DNA of 64,000 nt from Pseudooceanicola sp. Lineage in GTDB: Bacteria > Pseudomonadota > Alphaproteobacteria > Rhodobacterales > Rhodobacteraceae. Below are positions 16,269 through 26,864 of this stretch, one piece after another. Made by a program: the position numbers and the translations under genes. The notes below the pieces were generated by a model. The model was given only the letters and a program-made list of their open reading frames with translations, was not told the DNA's origin and did not search any database. The DNA is taken from the NCBI GenBank assembly GCA_002709085.1, contig PAPR01000065.1:49420-113419 (forward strand), given 5' to 3'. Within the stretch, counting starts at the first letter, position 1. Each line of letters opens with the position of its first letter.

Positions 16269-19200
16269 ATGAAGATCGAGCGCAAATTTACCAAGGCCGG
16301 ACAGGATGCTTACGAGGGCGTCGACTTCGTCTCCACCACCTCCGAGATCCGCAATCCGGACGGTACTATCGTGTTCAAGCTGGACAATTGCGAAGTCCCG
16401 GCGAGCTGGAGCCAGGTCGCCAGCGATGTGATCGCGCAGAAATACTTTCGCAAGGCCGGCGTGCCCGCGAAGATGAAAAAAGTACGTGAGAAGAACGTAC
16501 CGGAATTCCTTTGGCGCTCTGTAGCCGACGGTGACGCAAAGACCGGGGGGGAAACCTCCGCCCGCCAGGTCTTTGATCGTCTGGCCGGCGCCTGGACTTA
16601 CTGGGGCTGGAAGGGCGGTTATTTTACCTCCGAAGAGGACGCCTCCGCCTATTTTGACGAGATGCGGTACATGCTCGCGACACAACGCGCTGCGCCCAAC
16701 TCGCCCCAGTGGTTCAATACCGGCCTGCATTGGGCCTATGGCATCGACGGTCCCAGCCAGGGGCATTACTACGTCGATCACGTCACCGGCAAGTTGACGA
16801 AATCGAAGTCCGCCTACGAACACCCCCAACCGCACGCTTGTTTCATCCAATCCGTCGGCGACGATCTGGTGGGCGACGGCGGCATCATGGACCTTTGGGT
16901 GCGTGAGGCGCGGCTGTTCAAATATGGCTCGGGCACCGGCACCAACTTCTCCTCCCTGCGCGGCGCAAATGAGCCGCTCTCGGGGGGTGGCAAATCCTCG
17001 GGCCTCATGGGTTTCCTCAAGATCGGCGACCGGGCTGCGGGCGCGATCAAATCCGGTGGGACGACACGGCGCGCGGCCAAGATGGTCATCGTCGATGCCG
17101 ATCACCCCGATATCGAGGAGTACATCAACTGGAAGGTGAAGGAGGAGCAGAAGGTCGCCTCCATCGTCGCCGGCTCCAAGATGCACGAGCGTTGCCTGAA
17201 CGCGATCTTCAAGGCGATCCGCACCTGGGACGGCACCGCCGAGGGCGCTTATGATCCCGCCGAGAACGACGCTCTGAAAGGGGCAATCCGCGAGGCCAAG
17301 AAATCCGCGATCCCCGAAACCTACGTCAAGCGCGTGCTGGACTACGCCAAGCAGGGCTACGCCAGCATCGAATTCCCGACCTACGACACGGATTGGGACA
17401 GCGAAGCCTATGCCTCCGTCTCGGGCCAGAACTCCAACAACTCCGTCCGCGTGACGGACGCCTTCCTCCGCGCTGTCGAGAATGATGACAACTGGGAGCT
17501 GATCCGCCGGACCGATGGCTCTGTCGCCAAGACGATCAAGGCGCGCGATCTGTGGGAAACCATCGGCCACGCAGCCTGGGCCTGCGCCGATCCGGGAATT
17601 CAGTACCACGACACGGTCAACGCCTGGCATACCTGCCCCGAAGACGGTGCGATCCGCGGTTCAAACCCCTGTTCGGAATACATGTTCCTGGATGATACCG
17701 CGTGCAACCTTGCGTCGATGAACCTGCTGACCTTCCTCAAGGATGGGGCCTTTCAGGCCGAAGACTACGTGCATGCCACCCGGCTCTGGACCCTGACGCT
17801 GGAAATTTCGGTCACCATGGCGCAATTCCCGTCCAAGGAGATCGCGCAGCTTTCCTATGACTTCAGAACGCTTGGTCTGGGTTATGCCAACATCGGCGGG
17901 TTGCTGATGAACATGGGCTATGGCTACGATAGCGACGAGGGCCGGGCACTGGCCGGGTCGCTGAGCGCTATCATGACCGGCGTCGCCTATGCCACCTCGG
18001 CTGAAATTGCGAGCGAACTCGGCGCCTTCTCGGGATACGAGCGCAACGCCGACCATATGCTGCGCGTCATCCGCAACCATCGCGCCGCCGCTTATGCCGA
18101 CACGGCCGCCTATGAGGCGCTACCAATTCCGCCCGTCGCGCTGGATCACACGAATTGTCCCGACCGCACGCTGGTCGACCTGGCGAAAGCCAGCTGGGAT
18201 GAGGCGCTGCGCCTTGGGGAATTGCACGGCTATCGCAACGCGCAGGCCACCGTCATCGCACCAACCGGAACGATCGGTTTGGTCATGGATTGCGACACCA
18301 CGGGGATCGAGCCGGACTTTGCGCTGGTCAAGTTCAAGAAGCTCGCGGGCGGTGGCTATTTCAAGATCATCAACCGCTCTGTCCCCGCCGCCTTGGAAAA
18401 CCTCGGCTATGGCTCGGCCCAGATCGAAGAGATCATTTCCTACGCGGTCGGCCACGGCTCCATCGGGAATGCGCCGGGGATCAACCACACGGCGCTGATC
18501 GGCCACGGCTTTGGTCAGCGCGAGTTGGACAAGATCGACGCCTCGCTCGCCTCGGCCTTCGACATTCGTTTCGTGTTCAACCAATGGACCCTAGGAGAGG
18601 ATTTCTGCAAGAAGACCCTCGGCATCCCGGCAACCAAGCTCAACGATCCCGGCTTCGACCTGCTGCGTCACCTCGGTTACAGCCGCGCCGAGATCGACGC
18701 GGCCAACGATCACGTCTGCGGAACCATGACGCTGGAAGGCGCGCCGCACCTCAAGGAAGAGCACCTCAACATCTTTGACTGTGCCAATCCCTGCGGCAAG
18801 AAGGGCAAGCGTTTCCTCAACACCGAAAGCCACATTACCATGATGGCGGCGGCGCAAAGCTTCATCTCCGGCGCGATCTCCAAGACGATTAACATGCCGA
18901 ACGATGCCACGATCGAGGACTGCCAGAAGGCCTACGAACTCAGCTGGTCCCTCGGGATCAAGGCGAACGCGCTCTACCGCGACGGCTCCAAACTGTCCCA
19001 GCCCCTGGCCGCGAGCCTGGTCGAGGACGACGACGACGCCGCCGAGGTCCTGGAAAGCGGCTCCTTGCACGACAAGGCCGCGGTTCTGGCCGAAAAGATC
19101 GTCGAGAAGGTGATTATCAAGGAAGTCGCCCGTGCGGGCCGCGAAAAGATGCCAGATCGCCGCAAGGGTTACACCCAAAAGGCGATGGTCGGCGGGCACA

Positions 19201-19916
19201 AGGTCTACCTGCGCACCGGTGAATATCAGGACGGCCAGCTCGGCGAGATCTTCATCGACATGCACAAGGAAGGTGCGGGTTTCCGCGCCATGATGAACAA
19301 CTTCGCCATCGCGGTTTCGGTCGGCCTTCAATACGGCGTGCCGCTGGAGGAATTCGTCGACGCCTTCACCTTTACCAAGTTCGAGCCCGCCGGCATGGTT
19401 CAGGGCAACGACAGCATCAAGAACGCGACCTCGATCCTCGACTACATCTTCCGCGAATTGGCGGTCAGCTACCTCGACCGCACCGACCTCGCGCATGTCA
19501 AACCTTCGGGCGAAACCTTTGACAGCGTCGGTCAGGGTGCCGCCAAGGAAGGTCTGTCCAACCTCGAGGAGATCAGTGAATCAGCGGCCTCCAAGTCATT
19601 GGAAGTGCTGAAACAAATCTCTTCCACCGGGTACCTGCGCAAGCGCCTGCCTCAGGAACTGACCGTTCTGCAAGGCGGTATGACCGGCTCTGACCCTGTC
19701 AGCACCTTGCAAACTCTGGTGCCCGCCACGGCCACATCCGTGATCGAAAATACCACGGCGATGGCCAGCGGAACCGTCAAGATGGACGCCCGCGTCAAAG
19801 CCAAGATGCAAGGCTACGAGGGCGAAAGCTGCGGCGATTGCGGGAACTTCACCCTCGTGCGCAACGGCACCTGCATGAAGTGCAACACCTGCGGCGCGAC
19901 CTCTGGGTGTAGCTGA
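16269..19916 (+). CDS. nrdJ: Vitamin B12-dependent (class II) ribonucleoside-diphosphate reductase
   Basis: NrdJ reduces ribonucleotides to deoxyribonucleotides using adenosylcobalamin, with or without oxygen. The 1215-residue protein has the ribonucleotide-reductase barrel motifs '[19 protein letters not shown]' and '[15 protein letters not shown]'. A Cys-rich C-terminal tail '[18 protein letters not shown]' followed by two more Cys probably holds zinc and re-reduces the active site. The start is the ATG at 16269, where the conserved N-terminus begins; an open frame continues upstream to 16152 but is not family-like. The gene stands alone with its own terminator. Control by NrdR and a structured leader is suggested by the upstream sequence. 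Confidence 0.96.
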   Translation: MKIERKFTKAGQDAYEGVDFVSTTSEIRNPDGTIVFKLDNCEVPASWSQVASDVIAQKYFRKAGVPAKMKKVREKNVPEFLWRSVADGDAKTGGETSARQVFDRLAGAWTYWGWKGGYFTSEEDASAYFDEMRYMLATQRAAPNSPQWFNTGLHWAYGIDGPSQGHYYVDHVTGKLTKSKSAYEHPQPHACFIQSVGDDLVGDGGIMDLWVREARLFKYGSGTGTNFSSLRGANEPLSGGGKSSGLMGFLKIGDRAAGAIKSGGTTRRAAKMVIVDADHPDIEEYINWKVKEEQKVASIVAGSKMHERCLNAIFKAIRTWDGTAEGAYDPAENDALKGAIREAKKSAIPETYVKRVLDYAKQGYASIEFPTYDTDWDSEAYASVSGQNSNNSVRVTDAFLRAVENDDNWELIRRTDGSVAKTIKARDLWETIGHAAWACADPGIQYHDTVNAWHTCPEDGAIRGSNPCSEYMFLDDTACNLASMNLLTFLKDGAFQAEDYVHATRLWTLTLEISVTMAQFPSKEIAQLSYDFRTLGLGYANIGGLLMNMGYGYDSDEGRALAGSLSAIMTGVAYATSAEIASELGAFSGYERNADHMLRVIRNHRAAAYADTAAYEALPIPPVALDHTNCPDRTLVDLAKASWDEALRLGELHGYRNAQATVIAPTGTIGLVMDCDTTGIEPDFALVKFKKLAGGGYFKIINRSVPAALENLGYGSAQIEEIISYAVGHGSIGNAPGINHTALIGHGFGQRELDKIDASLASAFDIRFVFNQWTLGEDFCKKTLGIPATKLNDPGFDLLRHLGYSRAEIDAANDHVCGTMTLEGAPHLKEEHLNIFDCANPCGKKGKRFLNTESHITMMAAAQSFISGAISKTINMPNDATIEDCQKAYELSWSLGIKANALYRDGSKLSQPLAASLVEDDDDAAEVLESGSLHDKAAVLAEKIVEKVIIKEVARAGREKMPDRRKGYTQKAMVGGHKVYLRTGEYQDGQLGEIFIDMHKEGAGFRAMMNNFAIAVSVGLQYGVPLEEFVDAFTFTKFEPAGMVQGNDSIKNATSILDYIFRELAVSYLDRTDLAHVKPSGETFDSVGQGAAKEGLSNLEEISESAASKSLEVLKQISSTGYLRKRLPQELTVLQGGMTGSDPVSTLQTLVPATATSVIENTTAMASGTVKMDARVKAKMQGYEGESCGDCGNFTLVRNGTCMKCNTCGATSGCS

Positions 19917-20019
19917 ACTGGAGATTGCGCGGCGGATGGTTCATTAGCCGCGCAGAGTGGATCAGGCCGCAGGCAGAAATTTCGGGCGGTAAACATACTG
20001 AGCTTGATCCGCGATCACT

Positions 20020-20046
20020 GGGGGTTCCTTCGGGAACCCCTTTTTT
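20020..20046 (+). terminator. Rho-independent terminator of nrdJ
   Basis: A perfect 8-bp stem GGGGTTCC/GGAACCCC with a UUCG tetraloop and six T. It lies about 100 bases after the nrdJ stop. Confidence 0.92.
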
Positions 20047-20083
20047 CACGCACGTGCCCGCGCGTCGAAACAGACCGCAACCG

Positions 20084-20137
20084 CACTTTGGTTTCGCAAA
20101 TATCCTCGGGGGTCCAAGGGGGCAGACGGCCCCCTTG
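20084..20137 (+). repeat. Dispersed intergenic repeat, copy 1
   Basis: It begins with CACTTTGGTTT, then AAATATCC, a run of G, and a terminal hairpin (GGGGGC / GCCCCC). Similar copies lie at 28196-28267 (opposite strand) and 40552-40606. It sits between the nrdJ terminator and the YSC84-type gene. Confidence 0.75.
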
Positions 20138-20149
20138 TTGCGTTACCGA

Positions 20150-20710
20150 TCAGGGAATGATCCGCGTGTATTTCAGACCCTCGATGGTGGCGCCAATCCG
20201 CGCGCCGGCTTGGGCGAACACATAGGCGACGACGGGCGACAGGCCAGCGTTGGTGTCGGTGCGGAAATTGTCGCCCTCGTTGGAAAAGGCATATTCGATG
20301 TCCGCGCCAGCGGCCCATCCCTCATTCCGGCGGAAGCGTTCCAGCGACTCGCGCGTCATAAAGAACAGCACGTGCGCATATTGCTGCGCACCGATCTGAA
20401 GGCCGACGTTGGCGGCAGCGGCGGAATAATAATCCACCGTGATGCCATCCACACGCAGCGCGCCCTGACCATAGGATCCGCCGATGCCGAACCCGGCCTC
20501 GGTGATCACGGGCATCACCAGCGTCGCGACGGATTTCGCGGCAACGCTGCGGCTTTCGGGGAATTGTTGAAACAGATGGCCCAGGGTCGCATCGACCCTC
20601 GCATCGATTTTCTGCGGGTTGGTATTGCCCACACCGTTGCCGCAGGCGGCGGTCACGGTCATGGCGGCAAGCGCCGAAAGCGCCAGGGCGCGACGGGTGA
20701 ATTTGGTCAT
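20150..20710 (-). CDS. YSC84-related lipoprotein
   Basis: A 186-residue protein with a lipoprotein-type signal: basic N-terminus, hydrophobic stretch and a 'MTVTAAC' lipobox-like end, with Cys as the likely lipid-attached residue. The mature part resembles the bacterial YSC84/Ysc84-actin-binding fold, with 'AGFGIGGSYGQGALRV', 'AAANVGLQIGAQQYAHVLFF' and a conserved C-terminus. The eukaryotic relatives bind lipids and actin; the role of the bacterial exported forms is unknown. The start is the ATG at 20710, since the upstream extension is basic and unlike the family. It lies downstream of hemB on the same strand, 154 bases away. Confidence 0.82.
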   Translation of the reverse strand: MTKFTRRALALSALAAMTVTAACGNGVGNTNPQKIDARVDATLGHLFQQFPESRSVAAKSVATLVMPVITEAGFGIGGSYGQGALRVDGITVDYYSAAAANVGLQIGAQQYAHVLFFMTRESLERFRRNEGWAAGADIEYAFSNEGDNFRTDTNAGLSPVVAYVFAQAGARIGATIEGLKYTRIIP

Positions 20711-20864
20711 GTCATTACCTGTTCCGGCCCACTGCCGGGCCTCGTTCCTTCGCGCCGGGGCGCGGATTGCTCGTCCTGGCCGGTTGATCCGACCTTGGCG
20801 CAAATTATAGGTCCGCCGCGGGGTAATGTCACTATCAGTTGATCATGAACGCCCAGACCGGCGG

Positions 20865-21863
20865 TCAATTGCCCAAGGCGCGGGCCATCTCGGGGGCGAA
20901 GTAGGTGAGGATCCCGTCACACCCGGCGCGTTTGAAGCACAGGAGGCTCTCGGCCATCGCCCGTTCGCCGTCTATCCAGCCGTTCTGCGCGGCGGCCTTG
21001 ATCATCGCGTATTCGCCCGAAACCTGGTAGGCGTAGGTCGGCACGGCCAATTCGCGTTTTGCCCGCGTGCAGATGTCGAGATAGGGCAGGCCGGGTTTCA
21101 CCATGACCCAGTCAGCGCCTTCCTGAATGTCGCGTGTCACCAGCCGCAGCGCCTCATCCGAATTGCCTGGGTTCATCTGATAGGTCTTCTTGTCGCCCTT
21201 CAACGCCCCCGTTGCACCGACCGCATCGCGAAAGGGACCGTAGAAAGCCGAGGCGTATTTTGCCGCATAACTCAGGATCAGCACGTCCTTATGTCCGCCC
21301 GATTCCAATGCGTTACGCATCGCGCCGATCCGCCCGTCCATCATGTCCGAGGGGCCGATGATGTCCGCGCCGGACTCGGCCTGTGACAGCGTCTGCTTGA
21401 CCAGCGCCTCCACCGTTTCGTCGTTCAGGATCACCCCGTCCACAACAAAGCCGTCATGTCCGTCGACGTTGTAAGGGTCGAGCGCCACATCCGTCATCAC
21501 CGCCAAATCCGGGCGCGCGGCCTTGATCGCGCGGATCGCGCGGTTGGTCAGGTTCTCGGGGTTCCAGGCCTCCGCGCAATCGCTCGTGCGTTTCTCCATC
21601 GGTGTGTAGGGAAAGAGGCAGATCGCGGGGATGCCAAGGTCTGCCGCCTCGCGGGCCGCTTCGACCACCCGGTCGACCGAATAGCGCAGCACGCCGGGCA
21701 TGGAGGAGACGGGCTCCTCGACACCCTCACCCTCGGTCAGGAACACCGGCCAGATGAGATCGCTCACGCTCACCTCGTTTTCCTGCATCAGCGCGCGGAT
21801 CGCCGGAGATTTGCGTGCACGACGGAAACGGGCGGCGGGAAAGGGGGCTGCAAGGGGGGGCAT
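20865..21863 (-). CDS. hemB: Delta-aminolevulinic acid dehydratase (porphobilinogen synthase)
   Basis: HemB joins two 5-aminolevulinate molecules to porphobilinogen in tetrapyrrole synthesis. This matters here because both heme and cobalamin (used by NrdJ) derive from it. The 332-residue protein has the two Schiff-base lysines in 'LSYAAKYASAFYGPFRDA' and 'VMVKPGLPYLD'. The metal site reads 'DVALDPYNVDGHDG', the non-zinc type, rather than the cysteine-rich zinc site. It is divergent from the SufBCD-associated gene. Confidence 0.96.
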   Translation of the reverse strand: MPPLAAPFPAARFRRARKSPAIRALMQENEVSVSDLIWPVFLTEGEGVEEPVSSMPGVLRYSVDRVVEAAREAADLGIPAICLFPYTPMEKRTSDCAEAWNPENLTNRAIRAIKAARPDLAVMTDVALDPYNVDGHDGFVVDGVILNDETVEALVKQTLSQAESGADIIGPSDMMDGRIGAMRNALESGGHKDVLILSYAAKYASAFYGPFRDAVGATGALKGDKKTYQMNPGNSDEALRLVTRDIQEGADWVMVKPGLPYLDICTRAKRELAVPTYAYQVSGEYAMIKAAAQNGWIDGERAMAESLLCFKRAGCDGILTYFAPEMARALGN

Positions 21864-22004
21864 CGGGCATCCTTAGCTTGATCCGGCTGCCATTGGGTGG
21901 CATGGAATGGCCGACACCACAAGTGGGCCTATCCCGGTCGCCAGACCGGGGCGAAAGGTCCCGAGCACACCCGGACCATGCGGCGGGGACACGAGGGCAG
22001 CGGC

Positions 22005-22532
22005 TTGGATCTGACGCAGACCATCTTTGAAGTGATCGACATGCGCAGCTTTTCGAACCTCTGGTTCTGGATCGCGCTGGCGGTGGTCTGGTCGACGACC
22101 AGTCATTGGGTCGTGGGGGTGCCCTGGGATCTGATCACCCGTGCGCGGCGCAAGGGTGGCGCGGTCGAGGAGGACGTCGCCACGCTGGTGCGCATCTACA
22201 TCGCCCGTGTTCTGCATGTCGCCGAAGTCTCGGGGTTGATCCTGACGGTGCTGGTCACCTTTGTCCTCACGACGCTGGGGGTCCTGGGGTTCGGCTATGG
22301 TGTGGAATTCGCGCAGGCGTTGTTTCTGCTGGGCTTTCCGATGTCCGTCGTCGGGCTGATCACCCTGCGCTCGGCGCGGATCATCGCGGCGACGCAACCG
22401 AAGGGGCAGGACCTCTACCGCCGTTTGCATATCCACCGCATGACCGTGCAGATGATCGGGATGGCCTCGATCTTTATCACGACCATGTGGGGCATGTTCC
22501 AGAATTTCTCGATCGGCGTGTTGGGGGGCTGA
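22005..22532 (+). CDS. Membrane protein annotated in relatives as 'component of SufBCD complex'
   Basis: About 175 residues with four likely membrane helices ('NLWFWIALAVVWSTTS', 'VSGLILTVLVTFVLTTLGVLG', 'LFLLGFPMSVVGLITL', 'MIGMASIFITTMWGMF'). Related Rhodobacteraceae proteins carry the name 'component of SufBCD complex', but I know no experiment behind it, and a multi-helix membrane protein is an odd SufBCD subunit. The TTG at 22005 is preferred because GAGGG lies 8 bases upstream and relatives begin near 'TQTIFEVIDMRSFSNLW'; an ATG at 21978 is possible. mfd begins one base after its stop. Confidence 0.7.
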   Translation: MDLTQTIFEVIDMRSFSNLWFWIALAVVWSTTSHWVVGVPWDLITRARRKGGAVEEDVATLVRIYIARVLHVAEVSGLILTVLVTFVLTTLGVLGFGYGVEFAQALFLLGFPMSVVGLITLRSARIIAATQPKGQDLYRRLHIHRMTVQMIGMASIFITTMWGMFQNFSIGVLGG

Positions 22533-22533
22533 G

Positions 22534-25500
22534 ATGGCACCTGGCTCAGACAAGATAACCCTTGGGGGTGCGCCCGAAGGGTTCGATGCCTCCCTCGTCC
22601 TGGCCGAGGTCGCGCGGCGCGAAGGTCCGGTCGTCCACGTCGCGCTGGATGACAAGCGCATGGCGGGCATGGCGGATGCGCTGCGCTTCTTCGACCCCGG
22701 CATGCCGGTCCTGTCTTTTCCGGCCTGGGATTGCCTGCCTTATGATCGCGTCTCGCCGAACGCTGACATTTCGGCGACGCGAATGGCGACGCTCGCCGGG
22801 CTGGTGCATGGCAGCCCCAAGCGGTTCGTCCTGCTCACCACCGTCAATGCGATCACGCAGCGAATTCCGGCGCGTGAGGTGCTGCGCGAAGCGGCGTTCA
22901 GCGCACGGGTGGGCGAGCGGATCGACGAGGCTGCGCTGCGCAACTTCCTCGTCCGCATGGGGTTTTCGCAAAGCAATTCGGTGACGGAGCCGGGCGATTA
23001 CGCCATACGGGGCGGTATCGTTGACATTTTTCCGCCGGGCGAGGGCGGGCCGGTGCGGCTGGACCTCTTTGGCGATGTGCTGGACGGCGCGCGACGCTTT
23101 GACGCCGCTACGCAACGCACCACCGAAAAGCTGGAGCTGGTCGAGCTTGCGCCGGTCTCCGAAGTCATCATGGACGAGGCCGCGATCACCCGGTTTCGCC
23201 AGAACTATCGCATCGAATTCGGCGCGGCCGGCACGGATGATCCGCTATACGAAGCTGTCAGCGCCGGGCGCAAGCATCAGGGCGTCGAGCATTGGCTGCC
23301 GTTTTTCCACGATCGGCTGGAGACGCTGTTCGACTACCTGCCGCAGGCCTCGATCATGTTGGACGATCAGGTCACGCCCGCACGGCTGGCGCGGTGGGAG
23401 GCGATCGAGGATCAATACGAGACGCGCCGCTTGGCGCTCGCCAAACGGGACCGTCTGGATTCCGTCTACAAACCCGTCCCGCCCGCGCTGCATTATCTGA
23501 ACGAAGCGGCCTGGGACGCGGCTGTCGCGGGCCTGCGGGTGGTGCAGATGTCGCCCTTGCCGCGCGCCTCCGGCCCCGGCGTGGTGGATGCAGGCGGGCG
23601 GATCGGGCGGAATTTCTCACCCGAGCGGCAGTTGGAGAACGTCAGCCTTTTCGGGGCGTTGGCGACGCATATCAAGGACAGGATGCAGGTGGGGCCGGTG
23701 GTCGTCGCCTCCTATTCCGAAGGGGCGCGCGAACGTCTCGAAGGGTTGATCGAGGATGAGGGGCTATCCGGTGCCGTCTCAATCCGCGACGCACGCGGGA
23801 TCACCAAAACCGGGCTGCATCTGGCTGTCTGGGCGCTGGATGCGGGGTTCGAGGGGCCGTGGCTCAAGGATCGCCGCCTGACGGTGATTTCCGAACAGGA
23901 CGTGCTGGGCGACCGTCTGATCCGGGGCGCGCGCAAGAAGCGGCACGCGGACAACTTCCTGACGGAATCCCAAAGCCTCACCCCCGGTGATCTCGTGGTG
24001 CACGTCGATCACGGGATCGGCCGCTATCACGGGATGGAGGTCATCACCGCCGCCGGTGCCGCGCATGAATGCCTCGTGCTGGAATATGCCGAGGCGTCAA
24101 AGCTTTACCTGCCCGTCGAGAATATTGAACTGCTCTCCAAATACGGCCACGACGAGGGGCTGCTGGACAAGCTGGGCGGCGGCGCCTGGCAGGCCAAGAA
24201 GGCCAAGCTCAAGGAGCGCATCCGCGAGATGGCCGACCGGTTGATCCGGGTCGCCGCCGAACGCATGCTGCGCCGCGCGCCGATCATCGACCCGCCCGAG
24301 GGCGCTTGGGACGCGTTTCAGGCGCGTTTCCCCTATCAGGAGACGGATGATCAGCTCTCCGCCATCGAGGACGTGCTGGAGGATCTGACCTCCGGGCACC
24401 CGATGGACCGGCTGATTTGCGGCGACGTCGGTTTCGGCAAGACCGAAGTGGCGTTGCGCGCGGCCTTTGTCGCGGCGATGTCGGGCGTTCAGGTGGCAGT
24501 GATCGCGCCGACCACCTTGCTGGCGCGGCAGCACTATCAGGGTTTTGCCGAACGGTTCCGCGGATTCCCCTTGCAGGTCAGCCCCTTGTCGCGATTTGTG
24601 TCCAGCAAGGACGCCGATTTGACCCGCGAGGGGCTGACCCGAGGCACGGTCGATATCGTCGTCGGCACCCATGCGCTGCTGGCCAAGGGGGTACGGTTCA
24701 AGAACCTCGGCCTGCTGATCGTGGACGAGGAACAGCGCTTCGGCGTGGGGCATAAGGAGCGGCTGAAGTCGTTGAAATCCGACGTGCATGTGCTGACCCT
24801 CACCGCGACGCCGATCCCGCGCACGCTGCAACTGTCGCTGTCGGGCGTGCGTGATCTGTCGATCATCGGCACACCGCCAATCGACCGGCTGGCGATCCGC
24901 ACTTACGTCAGTGAATTCGACACGGTGACAATCCGCGAGGCGCTGCTGCGGGAACGCTATCGCGGCGGGCAATCTTTTTACGTGGTGCCCCGGATCAGTG
25001 ATCTCGCGGAGGTTGAGGACTTTCTCAAGCGTGAGGTGCCGGAGCTTTCCTACGTCACAGCCCATGGCCAGATGGCGGCGGGCGATCTGGATAAGCGGAT
25101 GAACGCATTTTACGACGGGCAGTACGACGTTTTGCTGGCGACGACGATCGTCGAATCCGGGCTGGACATTCCGCGTGCCAATACCATGGTGGTGCACCGC
25201 GCGGATATGTTTGGATTGTCGCAGCTTTACCAGATCAGGGGCCGGGTCGGTCGCGCGAAAACAAGAGCTTACGCCTATCTGACGACCAAGCCACGGACCC
25301 GCCTGACCCCCGCAGCGGAAAAGAGACTGCGCGTTCTGGGAACCCTTGACACCCTCGGGGCGGGCTTCACGCTCGCCTCACAGGACCTGGATATTCGCGG
25401 GGCGGGCAACCTCCTCGGCGAAGAACAGTCCGGCAATATGCGTGATGTCGGATACGAGCTTTACCAGTCGATGCTGGAAGAGGCGATTGACAAGATCAAG

Positions 25501-26001
25501 GCCGGAGAGCTTGAGGGCCTGACGGAAGCCGACGATCAATGGGCGCCGCAGATCAACCTTGGCGTGTCGGTCCTGATTCCTGAGGACTACGTGCCCGACC
25601 TTGATCTGCGCCTCGGTCTTTACCGCCGCCTGTCGTCCCTGACCAGCAAGGTGGAGCTGGAAGGCTTTGCCGCCGAGCTGATCGACCGGTTCGGGAAATT
25701 GCCCAAGGACGTCAACACCTTGCTGCTGATCGTGCGGATCAAGGCGATGTGCAAGCGCGCCGGTATCGCAAAGCTCGACGGTGGCCCCAAGGGCGCGACG
25801 ATCCAGTTCCACAACGACAAGTTCGCCTCGCCCACGGGTCTGGTCGAATTCGTGCAGGCCCAGAAGGGGCGTGCCAAGGTCAAGGACAACAAGATCGTCG
25901 TGCAGCGCGACTGGAAAACCGAGGCCGACAAGATCAAGGGCGCCTTTGGGATTGCCCGCGATCTGGCGGAGAAGGCCGGGACTATCAAGGTGCGGCGCTA
26001 G
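22534..26001 (+). CDS. mfd: Transcription-repair coupling factor
   Basis: Mfd releases stalled RNA polymerase from DNA lesions and recruits UvrA. The 1155-residue length is normal. In order: UvrB-like N-terminal modules (about 1-350), the RNA-polymerase-interacting CarD-like domain (about 480-580, 'LVVHVDHGIGRYHGME'), the translocase with Walker A 'GDVGFGKT' at 630-637 and 'DEEQRFGV' at 731-738, then the TRG and C-terminal domain ('QIRGRVGRAKTRAYAYL'). It is coupled to the preceding membrane-protein gene. Confidence 0.97.
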   Translation: MAPGSDKITLGGAPEGFDASLVLAEVARREGPVVHVALDDKRMAGMADALRFFDPGMPVLSFPAWDCLPYDRVSPNADISATRMATLAGLVHGSPKRFVLLTTVNAITQRIPAREVLREAAFSARVGERIDEAALRNFLVRMGFSQSNSVTEPGDYAIRGGIVDIFPPGEGGPVRLDLFGDVLDGARRFDAATQRTTEKLELVELAPVSEVIMDEAAITRFRQNYRIEFGAAGTDDPLYEAVSAGRKHQGVEHWLPFFHDRLETLFDYLPQASIMLDDQVTPARLARWEAIEDQYETRRLALAKRDRLDSVYKPVPPALHYLNEAAWDAAVAGLRVVQMSPLPRASGPGVVDAGGRIGRNFSPERQLENVSLFGALATHIKDRMQVGPVVVASYSEGARERLEGLIEDEGLSGAVSIRDARGITKTGLHLAVWALDAGFEGPWLKDRRLTVISEQDVLGDRLIRGARKKRHADNFLTESQSLTPGDLVVHVDHGIGRYHGMEVITAAGAAHECLVLEYAEASKLYLPVENIELLSKYGHDEGLLDKLGGGAWQAKKAKLKERIREMADRLIRVAAERMLRRAPIIDPPEGAWDAFQARFPYQETDDQLSAIEDVLEDLTSGHPMDRLICGDVGFGKTEVALRAAFVAAMSGVQVAVIAPTTLLARQHYQGFAERFRGFPLQVSPLSRFVSSKDADLTREGLTRGTVDIVVGTHALLAKGVRFKNLGLLIVDEEQRFGVGHKERLKSLKSDVHVLTLTATPIPRTLQLSLSGVRDLSIIGTPPIDRLAIRTYVSEFDTVTIREALLRERYRGGQSFYVVPRISDLAEVEDFLKREVPELSYVTAHGQMAAGDLDKRMNAFYDGQYDVLLATTIVESGLDIPRANTMVVHRADMFGLSQLYQIRGRVGRAKTRAYAYLTTKPRTRLTPAAEKRLRVLGTLDTLGAGFTLASQDLDIRGAGNLLGEEQSGNMRDVGYELYQSMLEEAIDKIKAGELEGLTEADDQWAPQINLGVSVLIPEDYVPDLDLRLGLYRRLSSLTSKVELEGFAAELIDRFGKLPKDVNTLLLIVRIKAMCKRAGIAKLDGGPKGATIQFHNDKFASPTGLVEFVQAQKGRAKVKDNKIVVQRDWKTEADKIKGAFGIARDLAEKAGTIKVRR

Positions 26002-26013
26002 GGGCGTGACGAC

Positions 26014-26589
26014 TCAGCCGAGAATGGCGCGAATCTTCGGTGCGATCCAGTCCCACAGGGCAGGGGCGCCGCGCCGCACCGGGCGACCGACGCGGGCATC
26101 GAGGATGTCATAGGTGACATCATAGGTCTTCCACGACCCGCCGCCCGAAGCGAGGTTGAGGTTCGGCGGCTGAAACCGGTCGAGCGATTTTGCAAACACC
26201 GCATCCGGCGTCTCCGCGGCCTCGAACTCCTGCCAGAGATCCAGCAGGTCACTGGCCTGATCTTCGGGCAGAAGGCCAAAAATGCGATCCGCCGCGCGTC
26301 GTTCGGCCGCCTCGATCACAGGCAGATTGTCGGCCGTTTGCAGGTAGAGGGGAACATCGCCCGCGTCGATTTCAACGATATCGTGGATCAGCAACATGCG
26401 GATGACCCGGTCGATCCGCACGCCTTTTGGCGCATGTTCGCCAAGGATCAGCGCGTAGAGCGCGATATGCCAGGAGTGTTCGCCGGAATTCTCCGGGCGT
26501 GAGCCGTCACCGATCGCGGTGGCACGCAGGATGCCGCGCAGCTTTTCCGCCTCGGTGAGAAAGGCCATCTGGTCGTCAAGACGACTCAT
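26014..26589 (-). CDS. HD-domain hydrolase (YfbR-like)
   Basis: A 191-residue soluble protein with the HD metal site: 'HSWHIALYALILGEH', then 'RMLLIHDIVEIDAGDVP'. The residue pattern matches the family of HD proteins related to 5'-deoxynucleotidase YfbR, so a nucleotide phosphohydrolase role is possible but not proven. It overlaps the preceding small gene by four bases (ATGA) and is the last gene of a three-gene minus-strand operon converging on mfd. Confidence 0.85.
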   Translation of the reverse strand: MSRLDDQMAFLTEAEKLRGILRATAIGDGSRPENSGEHSWHIALYALILGEHAPKGVRIDRVIRMLLIHDIVEIDAGDVPLYLQTADNLPVIEAAERRAADRIFGLLPEDQASDLLDLWQEFEAAETPDAVFAKSLDRFQPPNLNLASGGGSWKTYDVTYDILDARVGRPVRRGAPALWDWIAPKIRAILG

Positions 26590-26864
26590 CCGGTTGGTTT
26601 GGCTGCGGGCTTGGTCGGGGAGGGCGGTGATGTTTTGGTGTTTTCGGCCGGCACGGGCTTCTTGTGCGCCTTGATGAAACTCATCGCGCTGCGCGCTGCG
26701 AGACGGATGCGCACCTCGGTCACAAAGGCTTCTTCAAGGGTGTGCGAGGCGGCGCCGATCATTTCCGCCACCTCGACATAGAACCTGTCGTTGCCGGTTT
26801 GCTGCATCACGATCATGGCCTCTTCGGCCAGTTTTGCAGCGATCCGGTCGGTCGAGGCTGACAT
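26586..26864 (-). CDS. Small conserved protein of unknown function
   Basis: A 92-residue protein, probably soluble. The first 65 residues look helical ('RIAAKLAEEAMIVMQQTG', 'VAEMIGAASHTLEEAFVTE'); the rest is a low-complexity Lys/Pro/Thr tail. It may belong to a small DUF found in Rhodobacteraceae, but I cannot name it with confidence. It overlaps genes on both sides (TGATG with the hydrolase, ATGA with the HD protein), which supports it being translated. Confidence 0.75.
   Translation of the reverse strand: MSASTDRIAAKLAEEAMIVMQQTGNDRFYVEVAEMIGAASHTLEEAFVTEVRIRLAARSAMSFIKAHKKPVPAENTKTSPPSPTKPAAKPTG

Noticed and set aside
16230..17630. 466-residue minus-strand frame opposite nrdJ
   Set aside because: Shadow frame; nrdJ is unmistakable on the plus strand.
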